DNA of 64,000 nucleotides from the NCBI GenBank assembly GCA_947462335.1, contig OX381720.1:50090481-50154480 (forward strand), written 5' to 3'. The stretch comes from Harmothoe impar (taxonomy: Eukaryota > Annelida > Polychaeta > Phyllodocida > Polynoidae). Of the stretch, positions 1 to 10,570 are shown piece by piece. The notes beneath the pieces are model-generated. The model searched no databases, was not told where the DNA came from, and saw only the letters and a list, made by a program, of their open reading frames with translations. The translations under genes were made by a program, and so were the position numbers. Within the stretch, counting starts at the first letter, position 1. Every line of letters starts with the position of its first letter.

Positions 1-108
1 GAAGGACAGGCAAAAGATGCAAAGACATGGGATCAAGAGGGGCATGGGCTCCGAATCAGAACTAAAGCCTTACTGGTGGCTGAAACACTTTTTTTTTACA
101 ATTCCAAT

Positions 109-453
109 CAGGGGCGTAGGAAGCAAATCTTTATTGGGGGGGGGGGGCAGGGGGGCCCCAATCCAACCAACTTTAAATATCGATTTTCATGCATGATGTA
201 TCACATACACACTTATATTGGATTGTATGGGAAAAAAGTATTTGAGCCCCCTCTAGTTCTGATTTGGGGTCCCAGCCACCTCTGTCCCCACTTCTTTTCT
301 ATGCGGGAGAGGTAAGGTTTGAAAATTGTATGTATTGTATTACAGGTCTTGACTAATTTTCGGGGGGCCCAAACATATTCAGGCCCCCCTCCTCAGTGAT
401 GGGGGGGGGGGAGCCCGGACCCTCCTCCCCCCCCCCCTTTTCCTACGCCACTG
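109..453. mobile_element. hAT-like MITE, GGCGTAGGAA ends, 5-bp TSD CCAAT
   Basis: A 345-bp insertion with inverted ends (CAGGGGCGTAGGAA on the left, TTCCTACGCCACTG on the right) directly flanked by CCAAT at 104-108 and 454-458. Segmental copy 2 has the uninterrupted site. The interior is full of G and C runs. CAG ends are usual for hAT elements. A 5-bp duplication is less usual than 8 bp, but 36720-37058 shows the same length, so it is a property of this family. No coding capacity. Confidence 0.85.
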
Positions 454-682
454 CCAATATAAACCTATGCCGCACCATGCACAAAAGTCAATGGCTAAGG
501 CTGATTTAGGTAGCCCCCCCCCCCCCCCCCCCGGGGGCGCCCCCAAAGATGATTTGGACAATGTGAGCATGGACAAAGTCAGGGACATTGTGTAGAAGTT
601 GGTCTCCTGATGAGACAAAGATACCGGTTTACAATAGAGAAACAGGAAGTAGTGAGTAAGGACTCTCAGACACCATTCTTCA

Positions 683-754
683 TGACGTCACCAACTTCAC
701 TCCCCAACATCCGGGTACGTGCTGCTTCAACAGACCGGATGTGCCGCCATTTTG
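683..754 (+). promoter_or_regulatory. Promoter-like module: CRE, ETS and YY1 motifs (copy 1)
   Basis: Within 72 bp lie a perfect CRE TGACGTCA (683-690), an ETS-type ACCGGATGT (734-742) and a YY1-type GCCGCCATTTTG (743-754). In animals, adjacent ETS and YY1 sites are common in TATA-less promoters, with YY1 often at the start site. No TATA box is evident. The splicing block at 2781-2850 lies about 2 kb downstream on the same strand. That this is a promoter is inferred from motifs alone. Confidence 0.35.
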
Positions 755-954
755 AGACCTGATCCATTCTCCAGTTTTTCCATTCACACACCAGAGCGGC
801 GCTAGTGTCTGCTGGTTGTGGTGAAGGGTCTCTGTGGTATGGCAGCCATTTCTTTTGGGTAGAAATTCTAGATGTACATGTACTTTAAATTGTTTCCGTT
901 GTTTTCAGGTGTTAAGTTGTTAGTTTATTACAAGGCACAGATGGGACCATTTGT

Positions 955-1125
955 GTAGGTGTACAGTAGGCTCTACTGTAGATGTTAAGTTTATTGTAGG
1001 TAAACAGTAGAATCTACTGTAAATCTAAAGTAGATGTTACTGATAATCCACTCTACAGTAGATTATACTCTAGATCTACAGTAGATTATACGGTGTACCT
1101 ACACTATAGCTATTTACAGTATACC
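955..1125. repeat. CTACAGTAGA palindrome cluster, private to copy 1
   Basis: The palindromic string TCTACAGTAGA and variants such as TCTACTGTA recur several times in about 170 bp, giving a sequence that can fold on either strand. Segmental copy 2 has different sequence here. A shorter stretch of the same kind occurs near 18590-18630. It may be a MITE remnant or an expanded short palindrome; clear ends are not visible. Confidence 0.6.
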
Positions 1126-2203
1126 CACGATGCAAAGAGTAAATCTTCAGTGCGAACATAATTATACAACTGTCCCACATGGCAGTGGGATATGGAACAT
1201 CATGGCTGCCCGATTGCTTGCATATCCCTCTCATATGGTGAATTCTGCAGCCATCCTGACTTACCCTCAGGACCCTTTCCTAGTTGTGGCAGGAGCTCTG
1301 GACGGACTATGTCTGTAGGTCCTTATGGGAGCATTGTCCACACAGCAGCAGGTCTCTGGAGGACCTCCTGTGTAACCTGTAGTACAACATTCACACGCCA
1401 GGTGGTACATTGTACTAACCAACACTTCCTGCATGTAGAGACTGTCCTACGGCCAAGTCATCTTTGATCATGCAAATGGGAAATCCTTCCGTTATTGCAA
1501 AACTAGTTTACTGGTTTTGCTGTCTTCAATTAGTTTTGGTGATTGATGTCACTGGCTTCCATAGAGGCACATTTACATCATCTGCACTACTAATGTACCA
1601 AAGAAAATTCGGTGATTGGTCACACTTATTCCTGATCCATTCTAGCAGAGGGTCGTCCTAGAGTGACCTTCCCCAATGGGAGACGTCTACACTACTTATT
1701 ATTATGAGGTTTCAGAATTTACCAAATAAGGGAGCAATAAGTCCTTGATATGGCTACGGCCAAGACTTGGTGTGTGAAGCAGCAGACCTGCTCTGGACGG
1801 CATCTCCCCAGGATGGGTAGGGAGGGAGCCAGGACAACAGTGGGTTATTTCCCCAAGGACCTGAGCGATAATAAGTGATTCTGTCATAGATATAACATAG
1901 ACATTTGTCAGTTAGCTCCAAAATGGCGTTGTAATGGGGACGTCATACTGATGCCATAGTTGTTTTACGGTGTCAACAATATGATCATTAATATTAAAGT
2001 GTCCTGTTCCAGGATGTATACCGGATCTATAGTGGGTGTGATATTGATAACTGAGCATGGGCTCGTATTGCTTGTTGACAGACCTTTAATCTGGTATTGA
2101 TCCAGGGAGGCCTATATAAAGGCCGTACATAGTATACATTGCCTGTTTTAGTTGGATGTAGTCAGATTTGCTGGCAAGCTGGAGAGTATAGTATGGTAAA
2201 CTC

Positions 2204-2319
2204 TGTGAGACCATCTATTTGAATTTCACTTCAATTTTAGCGTTGGCGTCATAGATGGTGTTTTGTTAATGGTATTAAGCTAAATTTAAGTTTAGGTTTC
2301 ATACATAAAATTACGACTC
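2204..2319. other. 116-bp indel between the segmental copies
   Basis: Copy 1 has about 116 bp that copy 2 lacks (junction near 13523). The string ACTC stands at both edges, which fits either an insertion with a 4-bp target duplication or a deletion in copy 2 through ACTC microhomology. No terminal inverted repeat is visible, so a deletion is at least as likely. Confidence 0.6.
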
Positions 2320-2780
2320 AAAGAATGGTTACTTGAACATTTGTCGTAATGATGCATGAATTCACCAATGCTGGATTCATGCATGATGCTGACCCTTCCG
2401 AATAGGAAAACGCTAAGAAATCCCTACTGTACCTCAACAGCACCGATATCAATGCCTATCTAATAACTTGAACACTTAATAATTTCAACTTCATCACTTC
2501 ATAATATCTACCAAATGAAATTTTTGGCCTTACTGTTGTAAATGTCTATGATAATAAACTTTACTTGACTGGGTCTGGTTTGTGTGTTATACAAACCCTC
2601 AGTACATTCTATCTAATAACACCGACTGTATGATTAACATGTTTAATTCGTTATAGGGTGCGTTTGAGGTTCTTTTCATTGAGTTCAATGACAGTTTTGC
2701 ATTATATTTGAGATATTTAACCCAACTGTCACATTTATAACAGCAGTATTCATGCCTGTAATTCAGACTCACAGACTCCA

Positions 2781-2850
2781 TACTAATCCTGTGTATTTTC
2801 TATTTCCAGGTGAGTGAGTTTTCTGGTGTTACATGTCTACAACAGTAAGT
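2781..2850 (+). other. Splicing block: possible recursive-splice site or 35-nt microexon (copy 1)
   Basis: In order: branch-point-like TACTAAT (2781-2787), a pyrimidine-rich tract, the acceptor TTTCCAG ending at 2809, immediately the donor-like GTGAGT, and a second donor GTAAGT at 2845-2850. The branch adenine is about 23 nt before the AG, a normal distance. The 35 nt between (2810-2844) could be a microexon. An acceptor fused to a donor, CAG/GTGAGT, is also the layout of a recursive splice site, and a downstream second donor is what vertebrate recursive-splice exons have. The block recurs at 14000-14069 and 50820-50893. Host gene unknown; function inferred. Confidence 0.45.
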
Positions 2851-2883
2851 ACTTATGGCATCGTCATGTTTTGCCCAATAGTC

Positions 2884-3245
2884 ACTTTAAGGATGGCGCA
2901 TCGCTAATAGACTATATATTCGTTGTCATGATGCACCAATGCAACCCTGAGTAACTCATCGGTGCTGCATTGGTGCGTAATGACAATCTTTCGGGAGTGT
3001 ATCAACCCCATAGGGTGGGCATAATACTTGATGTAGCTCTGGCAAGTTATTTGCCAGAGCTGCATTAATGCATTATGGCAACTATGGGCATAATGCATTA
3101 ATGCACTATAAGCCCTTGAAGGGTCCAAAGCAGCACTGTTTTTGTCTGCATGGTGCATCACATGTATGCATCATAGCCGAGGATAACCTACCGGTGCTGC
3201 ATTCATGCATCATGCATCATACATGCATCATGCATCATACAGTAA
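2884..3245. mobile_element. TTAA-hairpin family element, copy-1 insertion
   Basis: Begins near CTTTAAGGATGGC and consists of repeated hairpin arms around GAGTAACTC, with GCATTGGTGC and TGATGCAT arms. It ends in runs of GCATCATGCATCATACATGC. Present in both segmental copies (see 14103-14462), so it was there before the duplication. The terminal TTAA is degraded. Confidence 0.7.
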
Positions 3246-3249
3246 ACAA

Positions 3250-3440
3250 TACATTTGAAGGCAATCACAAAGATGACACCTTTCCTGCTTTTACAGAAAT
3301 TCCTGCTTTTTGGCGGGAATTGCAGTATTTGAATATGTCAATTGCCTGCAGAAAATTGAAAAGTATTTGCTGCATTTTGTCGACCAGGGAGTGGCATCTA
3401 GTCAATACCCCTACAGACAAATACCAGAGGTTGTCAGCAT
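3250..3440. repeat. Dispersed repeat around a GACCAGGGAGTGGCAT core
   Basis: Sequence containing TTCCTGCTTTTACAG and GACCAGGGAGTGGCAT recurs in segmental copy 2 (14490-14680) and, diverged, at 42985-43150. It follows a TTAA-hairpin element in both segmental copies. The third copy shows that this is a dispersed repeat and not unique DNA. No ends or coding content recognised. Confidence 0.5.
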
Positions 3441-3449
3441 AGCATTTAT

Positions 3450-4005
3450 TTAACACAGCCCCTTACCGCCCTTTGCGGAACGCCTCCAGATGATAAACAG
3501 ACCCAGACCAGCTCTACACTAACCCCAGACAGATGAAACCACTTGTTTTCATTTCCCATAATTTGTTCGTTCCTTCCCAATTTCTCCACCTGTCACTTTC
3601 TGATTTGAAGCAGTTATTTTCTCATCAATTAATTTGGCTTCATCTGCGGGTTCTCTCTGCCAGCAAAATTGCGGCATTCCCACGGACAGAAGGAGATTGG
3701 TTGAGAGCTTGGTTCTGAATATGACATAAAGTTGAAATTTTCGCCCAATATATTTCGTCCCGCCAGGAAGAATATTTAACACATGTAGCAGAACCTATTT
3801 GGACAGGGGAAAACATATATTTTGCCCTTCAAAGAAGGCAGGCCGCAGGCCTAATGTCCTCCATAATGGCAACTGTTCACGTTGACAGAAAAGCAGAGCA
3901 GTAAGTTCTGAAGAAAAGCTTTAGAAGCTCTAAAAAGGCAGCTCCACTGCCACCCAGGGCTAGCGGGGGCGTAAGCCAAATAGATCAAAGTCTGCAGCAG
4001 GACCG
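3450..4005. other. Non-coding stretch within segmental copy 1
   Basis: About 550 bp shared with 14690-15240. I see no ORF, repeat unit or RNA gene here. It contains ordinary mixed sequence and a GGCTAGCGGGGGC string near 3958. Confidence 0.5.
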
Positions 4006-4010
4006 GATAA

Positions 4011-4253
4011 CCCTTTAATGGGACCATAGTACTTCAATAATCTACGCCGTTTTGTGATTGTAATGCATAAATACAGTTCTTGCAAATAAAATACAAGGGC
4101 TGCATAATGCAGACCCTGTAGGGGTGATACACTCCAAAAGGGGCAGCATGAGGAATGATTTCATTATCGGCAAGTTACTTGGCAGTGTTGCATTGGTGCA
4201 TCATACCGAGAAATATATATGACGCCTAGAGGCATCATGCTGTCCTTAAAGGG
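4011..4253. mobile_element. TTAA-hairpin family element with right TTAA intact
   Basis: Left end ATAA then CCCTTTAATGG; right end CCTTAAAGGG followed by TTAA at 4254-4257. About 243 bp. The interior has TGCATTGGTGCATCAT and GGCATCATGC arms but is more diverged than most members. The orthologous insertion is at 15245-15488, so it predates the segmental duplication. Confidence 0.75.
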
Positions 4254-4871
4254 TTAACTGTCTGTAAGTAAGCTGTAGCCTCCCAGAGGCGGACTGTGGA
4301 TGCTCATTCTATGCCCCATATAGCTGAGAACCTTTACACTGGGGTGTGGGGGCGGAGGTAGTAAGCGTCATGCCCCGTAGAACCCTTAGACTGAGGTGTA
4401 CACTGTATGAATGTTTAAGCACAGTTAAATGTGTGTAGGTTAAGCCTCTCCAAATAATATACTTGTTTCTCATCACCGCGAACATCATCAGAATCGCCCT
4501 TCTGAGAATTTTTCTCCTTTCTTTTGCTGCAAATTTTGATGGAAAACATGACAAAATTAGACAAATATGAGCATAGTTGGTATCAAATTAAAGCTTGCAG
4601 TGCAGGAAATGCAATCTGGTGGAGAACACATGCACATTTAAAACTTTTGCAGATCCCTAATCTCTTCATTACTAAAATGTGAATTTTGTTTTTCGAGAGC
4701 CTGCAATAAACTATATGATTTAAGCATCAGCAGGAAAAGAAGTAGAAGAAAGCGCCCTCGTCATATTTCTCATGGCCTAGTGATGAGAAACAAGTAATTT
4801 TTTTGGAGGTGCCACCTCCCACATGCCGACTGTGGATGTTCATTCCTTGTCCCATAGAGCTGGGAATCCTT

Positions 4872-5450
4872 CACTGATATTCTTTGGCTCCCTATACAAC
4901 CATCTCCCAGTCACTAGAGTACCTAACCAAGTTAGTCATATTTTGGCTCCCTATAAACCAACCTAGGTTAGTTCATACTGTCAGGTTGGTCAGTACTGAC
5001 CAACTCACCTTAGTCTTCTCCATTTCAATGAGTTTTAGTTGTATTGCCTCAGTCAGTTTTGAATAGAACTTGGTCATGCCTGAGCAATGTCCCTAGGCCA
5101 AATAAAAAAAAAGGTTTGTTTCAGGTAACATGGGATGAAACTCTAGGGTCGGTAGGTCGGATTTTTTTTTTTACTTTTTTTTTTTACATAACCCTAAAAT
5201 TGACCCAAAAAAGTATGAAAATAGGACGATTTTTTTCAAAACTTTTGAAAACCTAAAATGTATCCCCAAAAAGTGTAAAAATATAAAAATTTCTTCAAAA
5301 TTGCATAAAAAAACGTAAGGTCGGCCCTGTTTACATAGGGTTGATCGGGTGACCTGAAACAAACCTTTTTTCATTTTTGGCCCTATGACTAACCTGGGAT
5401 AGCCACTTTAGACTAATGCCTGGGGCATTTGGATTCTCTATGTTACACTG
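4872..5450 (-). mobile_element. CACTG / GGGATAGCC family element interrupted by a MITE
   Basis: Starts CACTGATATTCTTTGGC, the reverse complement of the right end of the better-preserved member at 55261-55624. It contains the family strings TTGGTCAGTACTGACCAAC and GACTAACCTGGGATAGCC. A different MITE (5096-5383) splits it; segmental copy 2 (16111-16400) has the uninterrupted version. Its right end is not clear. Confidence 0.7.
5096..5383 (+). mobile_element. GTTTGTTTCAGG palindromic MITE (copy-1 specific)
   Basis: About 288 bp, bounded by GGCCAAAT and TTTTTGGCC, with GGTTTGTTTCAGGT inside one end and ACCTGAAACAAACC inside the other. TA stands on both sides (5094-5095, 5384-5385), and copy 2 has the empty site near 16334, which proves insertion after the segmental duplication. 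The interior is A- and T-rich with GGGTCGGTAGGTCGG. Other copies: 8662-8960, 51249-51540 and a degraded one near 31090-31255. Confidence 0.9.
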
Positions 5451-6163
5451 AACTGTGGGGGCAGCTGTAGTAAGCTTCATGGTCCTCTTCTACACCCTAA
5501 CGAGGATACATAAGGGGTGAGTAGGTCTGTTACGGTGTACCCCAACATCATCGTAAGATATCGGGAAGCCAATAGTCACAGTCTTTAAAAGTTAGAAGAT
5601 TTGCAGTGTTGCCGAAATGACGCCGGCACGCCGGCTTTTGCCCGTGTAAAATCACAATGGCCGGCGTAGGGCCTTAGCTTCATATAGCTGAAAGAATTTT
5701 TCAAATCGGCCAATTATAAGCGAAGCTAGGGCAATTTTAGTGAAGTTGTTTAATATTCAAATATTATCAAAATTCTTTGCAGTTATAAAGAAGTTTTTAT
5801 GGGTACCTTAAATATCAATATTTATATGGCCTGCATGGAAAGGAAATGGCTTGTGTAAGATGCCAAGACCCAGGCCACTTTGGCCTGCATCAATAAAAGG
5901 TTTTTGGCAACACTGGATTTGCCCTGGAGCTCTCATTACATAGTATGTTAAAGGCATCCTAAACAATTTACAAAAGCAAAAGTTCTGAGGCATGCTCAGA
6001 GGTCAAAGGGCGACTCTGTCATGTGACAGCAGTCTCATTAGAAACAGAATTCTTGATAAAAGGCCGGAGGTTCGGCAGAGGCTACAACCGACACCCCCCA
6101 GTCAGATAGTTCCCGCTGCCTTGTGTTGGACTAAGGCTTTGTCACATGTGCAGGTAGGCAGTG

Positions 6164-6484
6164 CTTCCTGCGTGCAATTGCTGAAACAATAAGTCAAACA
6201 CTGTAATGCAGACAGCATGAATTTCAAACAATCTTACAAAATGGTCAAACTACTCACTAGTCCCTTATAATATAACCCAGCAGCATACTGTGACAGTGTA
6301 TACCTACACCTGCCTGGTCCCCTACGGCAGGCAGTGTACTGGGGTGTGACATTGATCGACATTGACGACACCCGTTTACATGGACCGTATCGATCTGCAT
6401 TGACACCACACCCATTGTACATGGCCTCTACACTCTCCTGACATCACCTTGTGTCGGTTATTGTCTCTCTGTCCCAAGCTGTCA
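6164..6484. other. No gene seen
   Basis: About 320 bp of mixed non-repetitive sequence between the end of segmental copy 1 and the first TGACTCAGGG element. Short ORFs occur on both strands but none resembles a known protein. Confidence 0.5.
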
Positions 6485-8055
6485 TTGACTCAGGTTTACT
6501 CTGAGTCTTGTGCGACGGGTAGCAGGGGGTCTCTCAGCCTAAAATTTAAAACAGCTGTCATTCCTTCAAAATTGGAGCTTTTTCTCTCAATTTTGTGTCA
6601 TTAGATGCGGTACAATGTTGTCCTTCCTATGTAATCGCGCTTTAATCCATTTTCAAACGCTTCCCCCTGAAAAGCATGATTTTAATTTTGTGTCTAAAAT
6701 GGTGGTAATTTGCTTCAGCATAGAGCCCTATGGGAGCCTGTAGATAACCCTTGACATTTAACAGTTACATATTGAACGGGCTCAGTGCTAAGTCAATGGG
6801 ACAGATCTCGGCAGCCGACCAAACCGGGGTGAGACACTTTTTTTCAGCAAGCTTTGACTGGATCCAATGGTAATTTAACACAGGGAAGTACTACACTACT
6901 TCCCAAAGGAGATGCCATCCTATATCATATACTAGGCCTAACATACGCTGCAGTATGTTAGATACCGGTATGGTAATTTAATGGTAATTTAATATATATG
7001 TTGCTGTCCAGTGTTGTTCAATACATGACAAATATTTTGAGAACAAAAACAGACAACCCTGTAGTAGGATATAGCTCAGACCCTACTAAGCACTATTCGC
7101 TGTTACTTACAATATGGACATGGGAGCTTTTTATTCAGTGTGTGTCTGACATAGACGTGAGAGGACAAAAGACATAGATAGCCAAGATCGGGGAACATGA
7201 AAATTTGAATTTGGGCCTAAGTACCCCCCCAAAAGAAAGTCAATGTCCACATTTTTTTTTAGTATACCCTTCTTTTGCGCGGCTTGCCTCACTCGGTGTG
7301 GCTTTCTTAGGGCACCTGCGTCATGCGACCTATAGGTTGTGTGGTGCAGGCCTATAGGTAGTTGTGAGTTCCTGACTTGTGACGCACAATTTGGGTATGC
7401 TATCCGAAACAGTCCAGCCAGGATATAATAGGGGGAGCAATGGATGGATATGGATAGTGGACTAGGGTAAACCAAAGGTGCTGAATTCATTTCTGTTATG
7501 TGTAGGATGATATCTAGGTCGGAAAAAGGTCAAAATCAAGGTCAAAGGTCACATCTTTAAGAATCCCATTAATACAAGAGTGCACCCTTTCTCTTTCTTA
7601 CTATGATAAATGATACATTTCCCTTCACACCTCTACCTGACCCTGAGTCTAGTTAACGGGGGAAGGGGAAGGGGAAGGGACTCGGGGTTGGGACTCGGGG
7701 GTGAGACTCGGGGGTGGGACTCGGGGTTGGGACTCAGGGGTGGAACTCGGGGGTGGGACTAGGGGTTGGGACTCGGGGTTGGGACTCGGGGTTGGGACTC
7801 GGGGTTGGGACTCGGGGTTGGGACACGGGGTTGGGACTCAGGGGAGGGACTCGGGGTTGGGACTCGGGGTTGGGACTCGGGGGTGAGACTCGGGGGTGGG
7901 ACTCGGGGGTGAGACTCGGGGGTTGGGACATGGGGTTGGGACATTAGCTTGGGATTTGGGGATGAACAATACTATTATATGTATACTCCTATATGATGAT
8001 ACTACATTTCCCCCCGAACCTGAGTCATTTGTGATGCAGTCACACGTTCGATTTT
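6485..8055 (+). mobile_element. TGACTCAGGG family element 1 with internal minisatellite
   Basis: Left end TTGACTCAGG with a small hairpin (ACTCTGAGTC nearby); right end TGAGTCATTTGTGA and TCACACGTTCGAT. The stretch 7060-7640 is closely similar to 28005-28585 in element 3, including GGACATGGGAG and GGTCAAAATCAAGGTCAAAG. A 13-bp minisatellite array splits the right-end region from the body. No transposase, so non-autonomous. Superfamily not recognised. Confidence 0.75.
7660..7955 (+). repeat. 13-bp minisatellite, unit GGACTCGGGGTTG
   Basis: More than 20 imperfect units of GGACTCGGGGTTG and variants (GGGTGAGACTCGG). Several overlapping open frames on both strands are artefacts of the array. Element 3 at 27177-28625 lacks the array at the matching position, so it arose or was inserted inside element 1. 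G-runs spaced every 13 bp could form G-quadruplexes on the plus strand. Confidence 0.95.
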
Positions 8056-8489
8056 CTTCTAAAGGAGGAGAAGAGGGAAGGGCATAATTATATCAAAAGC
8101 CATTAAGTACTCCTATAGTTGAACTATCTTAAACTTCTCTGTCCCTAGATTTCACATCCAAAAGCAACGCATATTTCATGTCTTATCATGTCAACAAAAG
8201 TAATTTAAGATTTAGTGAATTCTCCGCTTCTATCATGAATTTGGAATTCAACCTCAGGACTATATATATTGTGCATGGATATTTTGGAGTGGTAAGGAAT
8301 TAGGAAGTAGAAAGTGTAGCCTCAGATCAGATATACCCCCTTTCTCTCCTCCCCACACAGAAGAGTTCAATTTGGAGTAGAGATGTAGGGAGAGAAACGC
8401 ATACAGGAAGCTGTTTGGAGATTGGGCCTCCTCCAGTAGTAGTGGAATTACCACCACCACACACAGAAAATCTAAAGCCCCGGCTCTTA

Positions 8490-9050
8490 GTCTGTAGTGG
8501 CTATCCTGGGTTAGTCATAGGGACATTGGCCGGGCATGATCAGGTGCTATTCAAGAATGACTGAGGCAAAACAACATATCACTAATGCCTTACTCAAAAG
8601 GACTAAAATGGAAAGACTAAGGTGAGTTGGTCAGTCCCTACCAACCAGACATTATTAACTAAGGCCAAATAAAAAAAAAGTTTTGTTTCAGGTAACATGG
8701 GAAGAAACTCTAGGGTCGGTAGGTCGGATTTTTTTTTTTTTTACTTGTTTTTTTATTTTTTACTTCCCCTCTAAAATTGTCCCAAAAAAGTGTAAAAATG
8801 GAGAGATTTTTTCCCCAAAATTTTGTAAACCAAAAATTGACCCCAAAAAAGTCTAAAAATATATAAATTTCTTCAAAATTGCATAAAAAAACGTAGGGTC
8901 GGCCCCGTTTAGATAGGGTCGGTCGGGTGACCTGAAACAAACCTTCTTTTTTTTTGGCCTTACCTATAGGTTGGTCGTATAGGGAGCCAGAAATTGACTA
9001 ACCAGATTAGATGCTATTGACTATTTCTTACTCCAGTACTAAGTTCCGGA
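8490..9050 (+). mobile_element. CACTG / GGGATAGCC family element interrupted by a MITE
   Basis: Contains GGCTATCCTGGGTTAGTC, AAGGTGAGTTGGTCAG and GGTTGGTCGTATAGGGAGCC in the opposite orientation to 4872-5450. A GTTTGTTTCAGG MITE is again lodged inside (8662-8960). The termini are eroded. Confidence 0.7.
8662..8960 (+). mobile_element. GTTTGTTTCAGG palindromic MITE
   Basis: About 299 bp, ends AGGCCAAAT and TTTGGCCT, with TA on both sides (8660-8661, 8961-8962). Same internal order as 5096-5383, including AGGGTCGGTAGGTCGG and CGTAGGGTCGGCC. Inserted into a CACTG/GGGATAGCC element at a different site from the 5096 copy. Confidence 0.85.
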
Positions 9051-9377
9051 GCCTAAAGATTATCAGTGCCCCCCACCTTGTAGTAGGGGACCTTGTGGAT
9101 GGTGTGTAGATGGTGAATGGCGCCTATTGATGCTGAATGACAGCAGCAGCAGCTGTGTAGGACTAGGCTGACGAGGACCGCGCTCTATGGAGGCGGTATT
9201 TGTCATGGCTCTGCCAACGCGTACCAATAAAGATGGACAATGATTGCTGGTTGATGAGCTCTTCTTGGGGAATGACGCCAGATATAGCATAATGCCATGT
9301 TCACAATAGCATAACTGGAAGGCCCTCATAGGGGAAAGGCAATAACAGGAATTTTGGAGCCACCATAAGTATGCATA
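9051..9377. other. No gene seen
   Basis: Mixed sequence with several CAG triplets near 9140-9152; no coding or RNA gene recognised. Confidence 0.4.
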
Positions 9378-10344
9378 CCGTATTTACCTGTGTATTAGCC
9401 CGGGCTTATACAAGTACTAAGTGGTGAACTGACCAGGCTTATACACGGGGCAGGCTTATACTCGGGGCAGGTTTATATTCCTTTAGCTGTAAAAACACCA
9501 TATAAAATAACTTCTTACAATTTTCAGAATTACCTACTTTTCCAACACATTCACTGCAACATTTCCAATAACGTTCTTACCAATTTAAGCTTTATTTCTC
9601 TTTAAAATGGTTAGGGACATGAATGGGGTAAATAGGGGTCACATAGCCGAAATAATTACCGTAAAACCTCGCGTATAAGCCACGGCTTTTACGCGAGTCA
9701 GATCGCTGGTGCGGCTTATAGGATCGGCCCAGAGTCGGGGTGCGGCTTATACGAGAGTTTTTGCTACTATGGTACAGTACTAAAGTCGCCATATTCACAC
9801 CCTTTGTGCGGCTTATAGGATCGCCCCAAACTCAGGGTGCGGCTTATACGCGAGTTAGGCTTATACGCGAGGTTTTACGGTATGTAAATACTCCCAAGTA
9901 GAAGTTGAGTTATGGCCTGAAATATGATTTTTATGGAGTATAAATTGCACCTCCCGAGCTTATACTCGGGCCCCGCACTCAAAAAATAAACTTGTCTCCA
10001 GACTCTTCAAAGTGACGGTCATAAAATAAACGAGTCAAAAACTTGTCTAAGTGACAAGGAAGTGGGTCTTCTAGCTGGAGATAGAAGACCCTCTTGGCAT
10101 GTCCCAGCCCAAAACCCGACATTTGCCAGCTCCAGATTCTATTTGTGGGATGGTAACCTGATATATCCTGATATGTTAGACAACTTTTGACTTGTTTATT
10201 TTATGACAGTCACTTTGATGAGTCTGGAGACAAGTTTACTTTTTCAGTGCGGCTTATACAACACTAATTAAGCCACCTTTTGCTCAGGCTTAAACACGGG
10301 GCAGGCTAATACACGGGCCCCGGCTTAAACACAGTGAAATAGGG
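9378..10344. mobile_element. ~967-bp TIR element with nested MITE and nested hairpins
   Basis: Ends CCGTATTTACCTGTGTATTA and, on the opposite strand, CCCTATTTCACTGTGTTTAA, each followed by a CCGGG-type string. TA flanks both sides (9376-9377, 10345-10346). Inside, AAACTTGTCTCCAGACTC near 9989 is mirrored near 10220-10240. Between those arms GGGTCTTCTA and TAGAAGACCC form a smaller hairpin at about 10064-10093. A 222-bp CCGTAAA MITE (9659-9880) is inserted in the left part. No coding capacity. Confidence 0.8.
9659..9880. mobile_element. CCGTAAA family MITE, 222 bp, TA target
   Basis: Perfect-looking ends CCGTAAAACCTCGCGTATAA and its inverse, flanked by TA at 9657-9658 and 9881-9882. The interior repeats GTGCGGCTTATA and GGCTTATACGCGAG. 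Same length as the member at 33135-33356. Lies within a larger element whose ends also begin CCG and also target TA, so the two may share a mobilising transposase. TA targets suggest Tc1/mariner-like mobilisation, but no transposase is present to test this. Confidence 0.9.
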
Positions 10345-10439
10345 TAGATGCGCAGCTCTTATGTTTCCACCTGAAGCCTGCAAGGCTCCTGCATTAATAA
10401 ATTCCTATACAGCTAACAGTGCATGAACCATCTGATTTA

Positions 10440-10570
10440 AGCAACTTTGAGCAAATAATTTAGTTGATTAATTGCCTTCTCTCAGTAGCTTTAAGCAACT
10501 TTAACTTGAAACTAAATTAAAGTTGCTGAAAGAAGGCTATTAATCAACATTATTTTTACTCAAAGTTGCT
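10440..10570. repeat. Hairpin element with AGCAACTTTGAG ends
   Basis: 131 bp with terminal AGCAACTTTGAG and CTCAAAGTTGCT and further matching arms (TTGATTAAT against ATTAATCAA). It can fold almost end to end. No other copy was noticed in the window. Confidence 0.75.

Larger units (their letters stand above)
1..6163 (+). repeat. Segmental duplication, copy 1 (continues upstream of window)
   Basis: This block is nearly collinear with 11597-17107 in the same orientation; identity looks above 90 percent by eye, with many single-base differences and a few large indels. Copy 1 is about 650 bp longer. Copy-1-specific sequence includes a MITE at 109-453, a palindrome-rich stretch near 955-1125, about 115 bp at 2204-2319 and a MITE at 5096-5383. 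Homology stops just after the shared string CAGGTAGGCAGTG near 6163. The left edge is cut by the window start, so the true unit is larger. No protein gene is recognisable in it, but it carries a promoter-like module and a splicing-like block annotated separately. Confidence 0.95.

Noticed and set aside
1195..1318. ORF beginning MAARLL, open in both segmental copies (also near 12527)
   Set aside because: Comparing the copies I count about five amino-acid changes against one silent change, so no sign of purifying selection; no family recognised.
1468..1480. POU octamer ATGCAAAT present in both segmental copies
   Set aside because: A single 8-mer is expected by chance about once per 30 kb of both strands, and nothing else supports an enhancer there.
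7660..7955. Several ORFs of 61-77 codons on both strands
   Set aside because: Artefacts of the 13-bp minisatellite.
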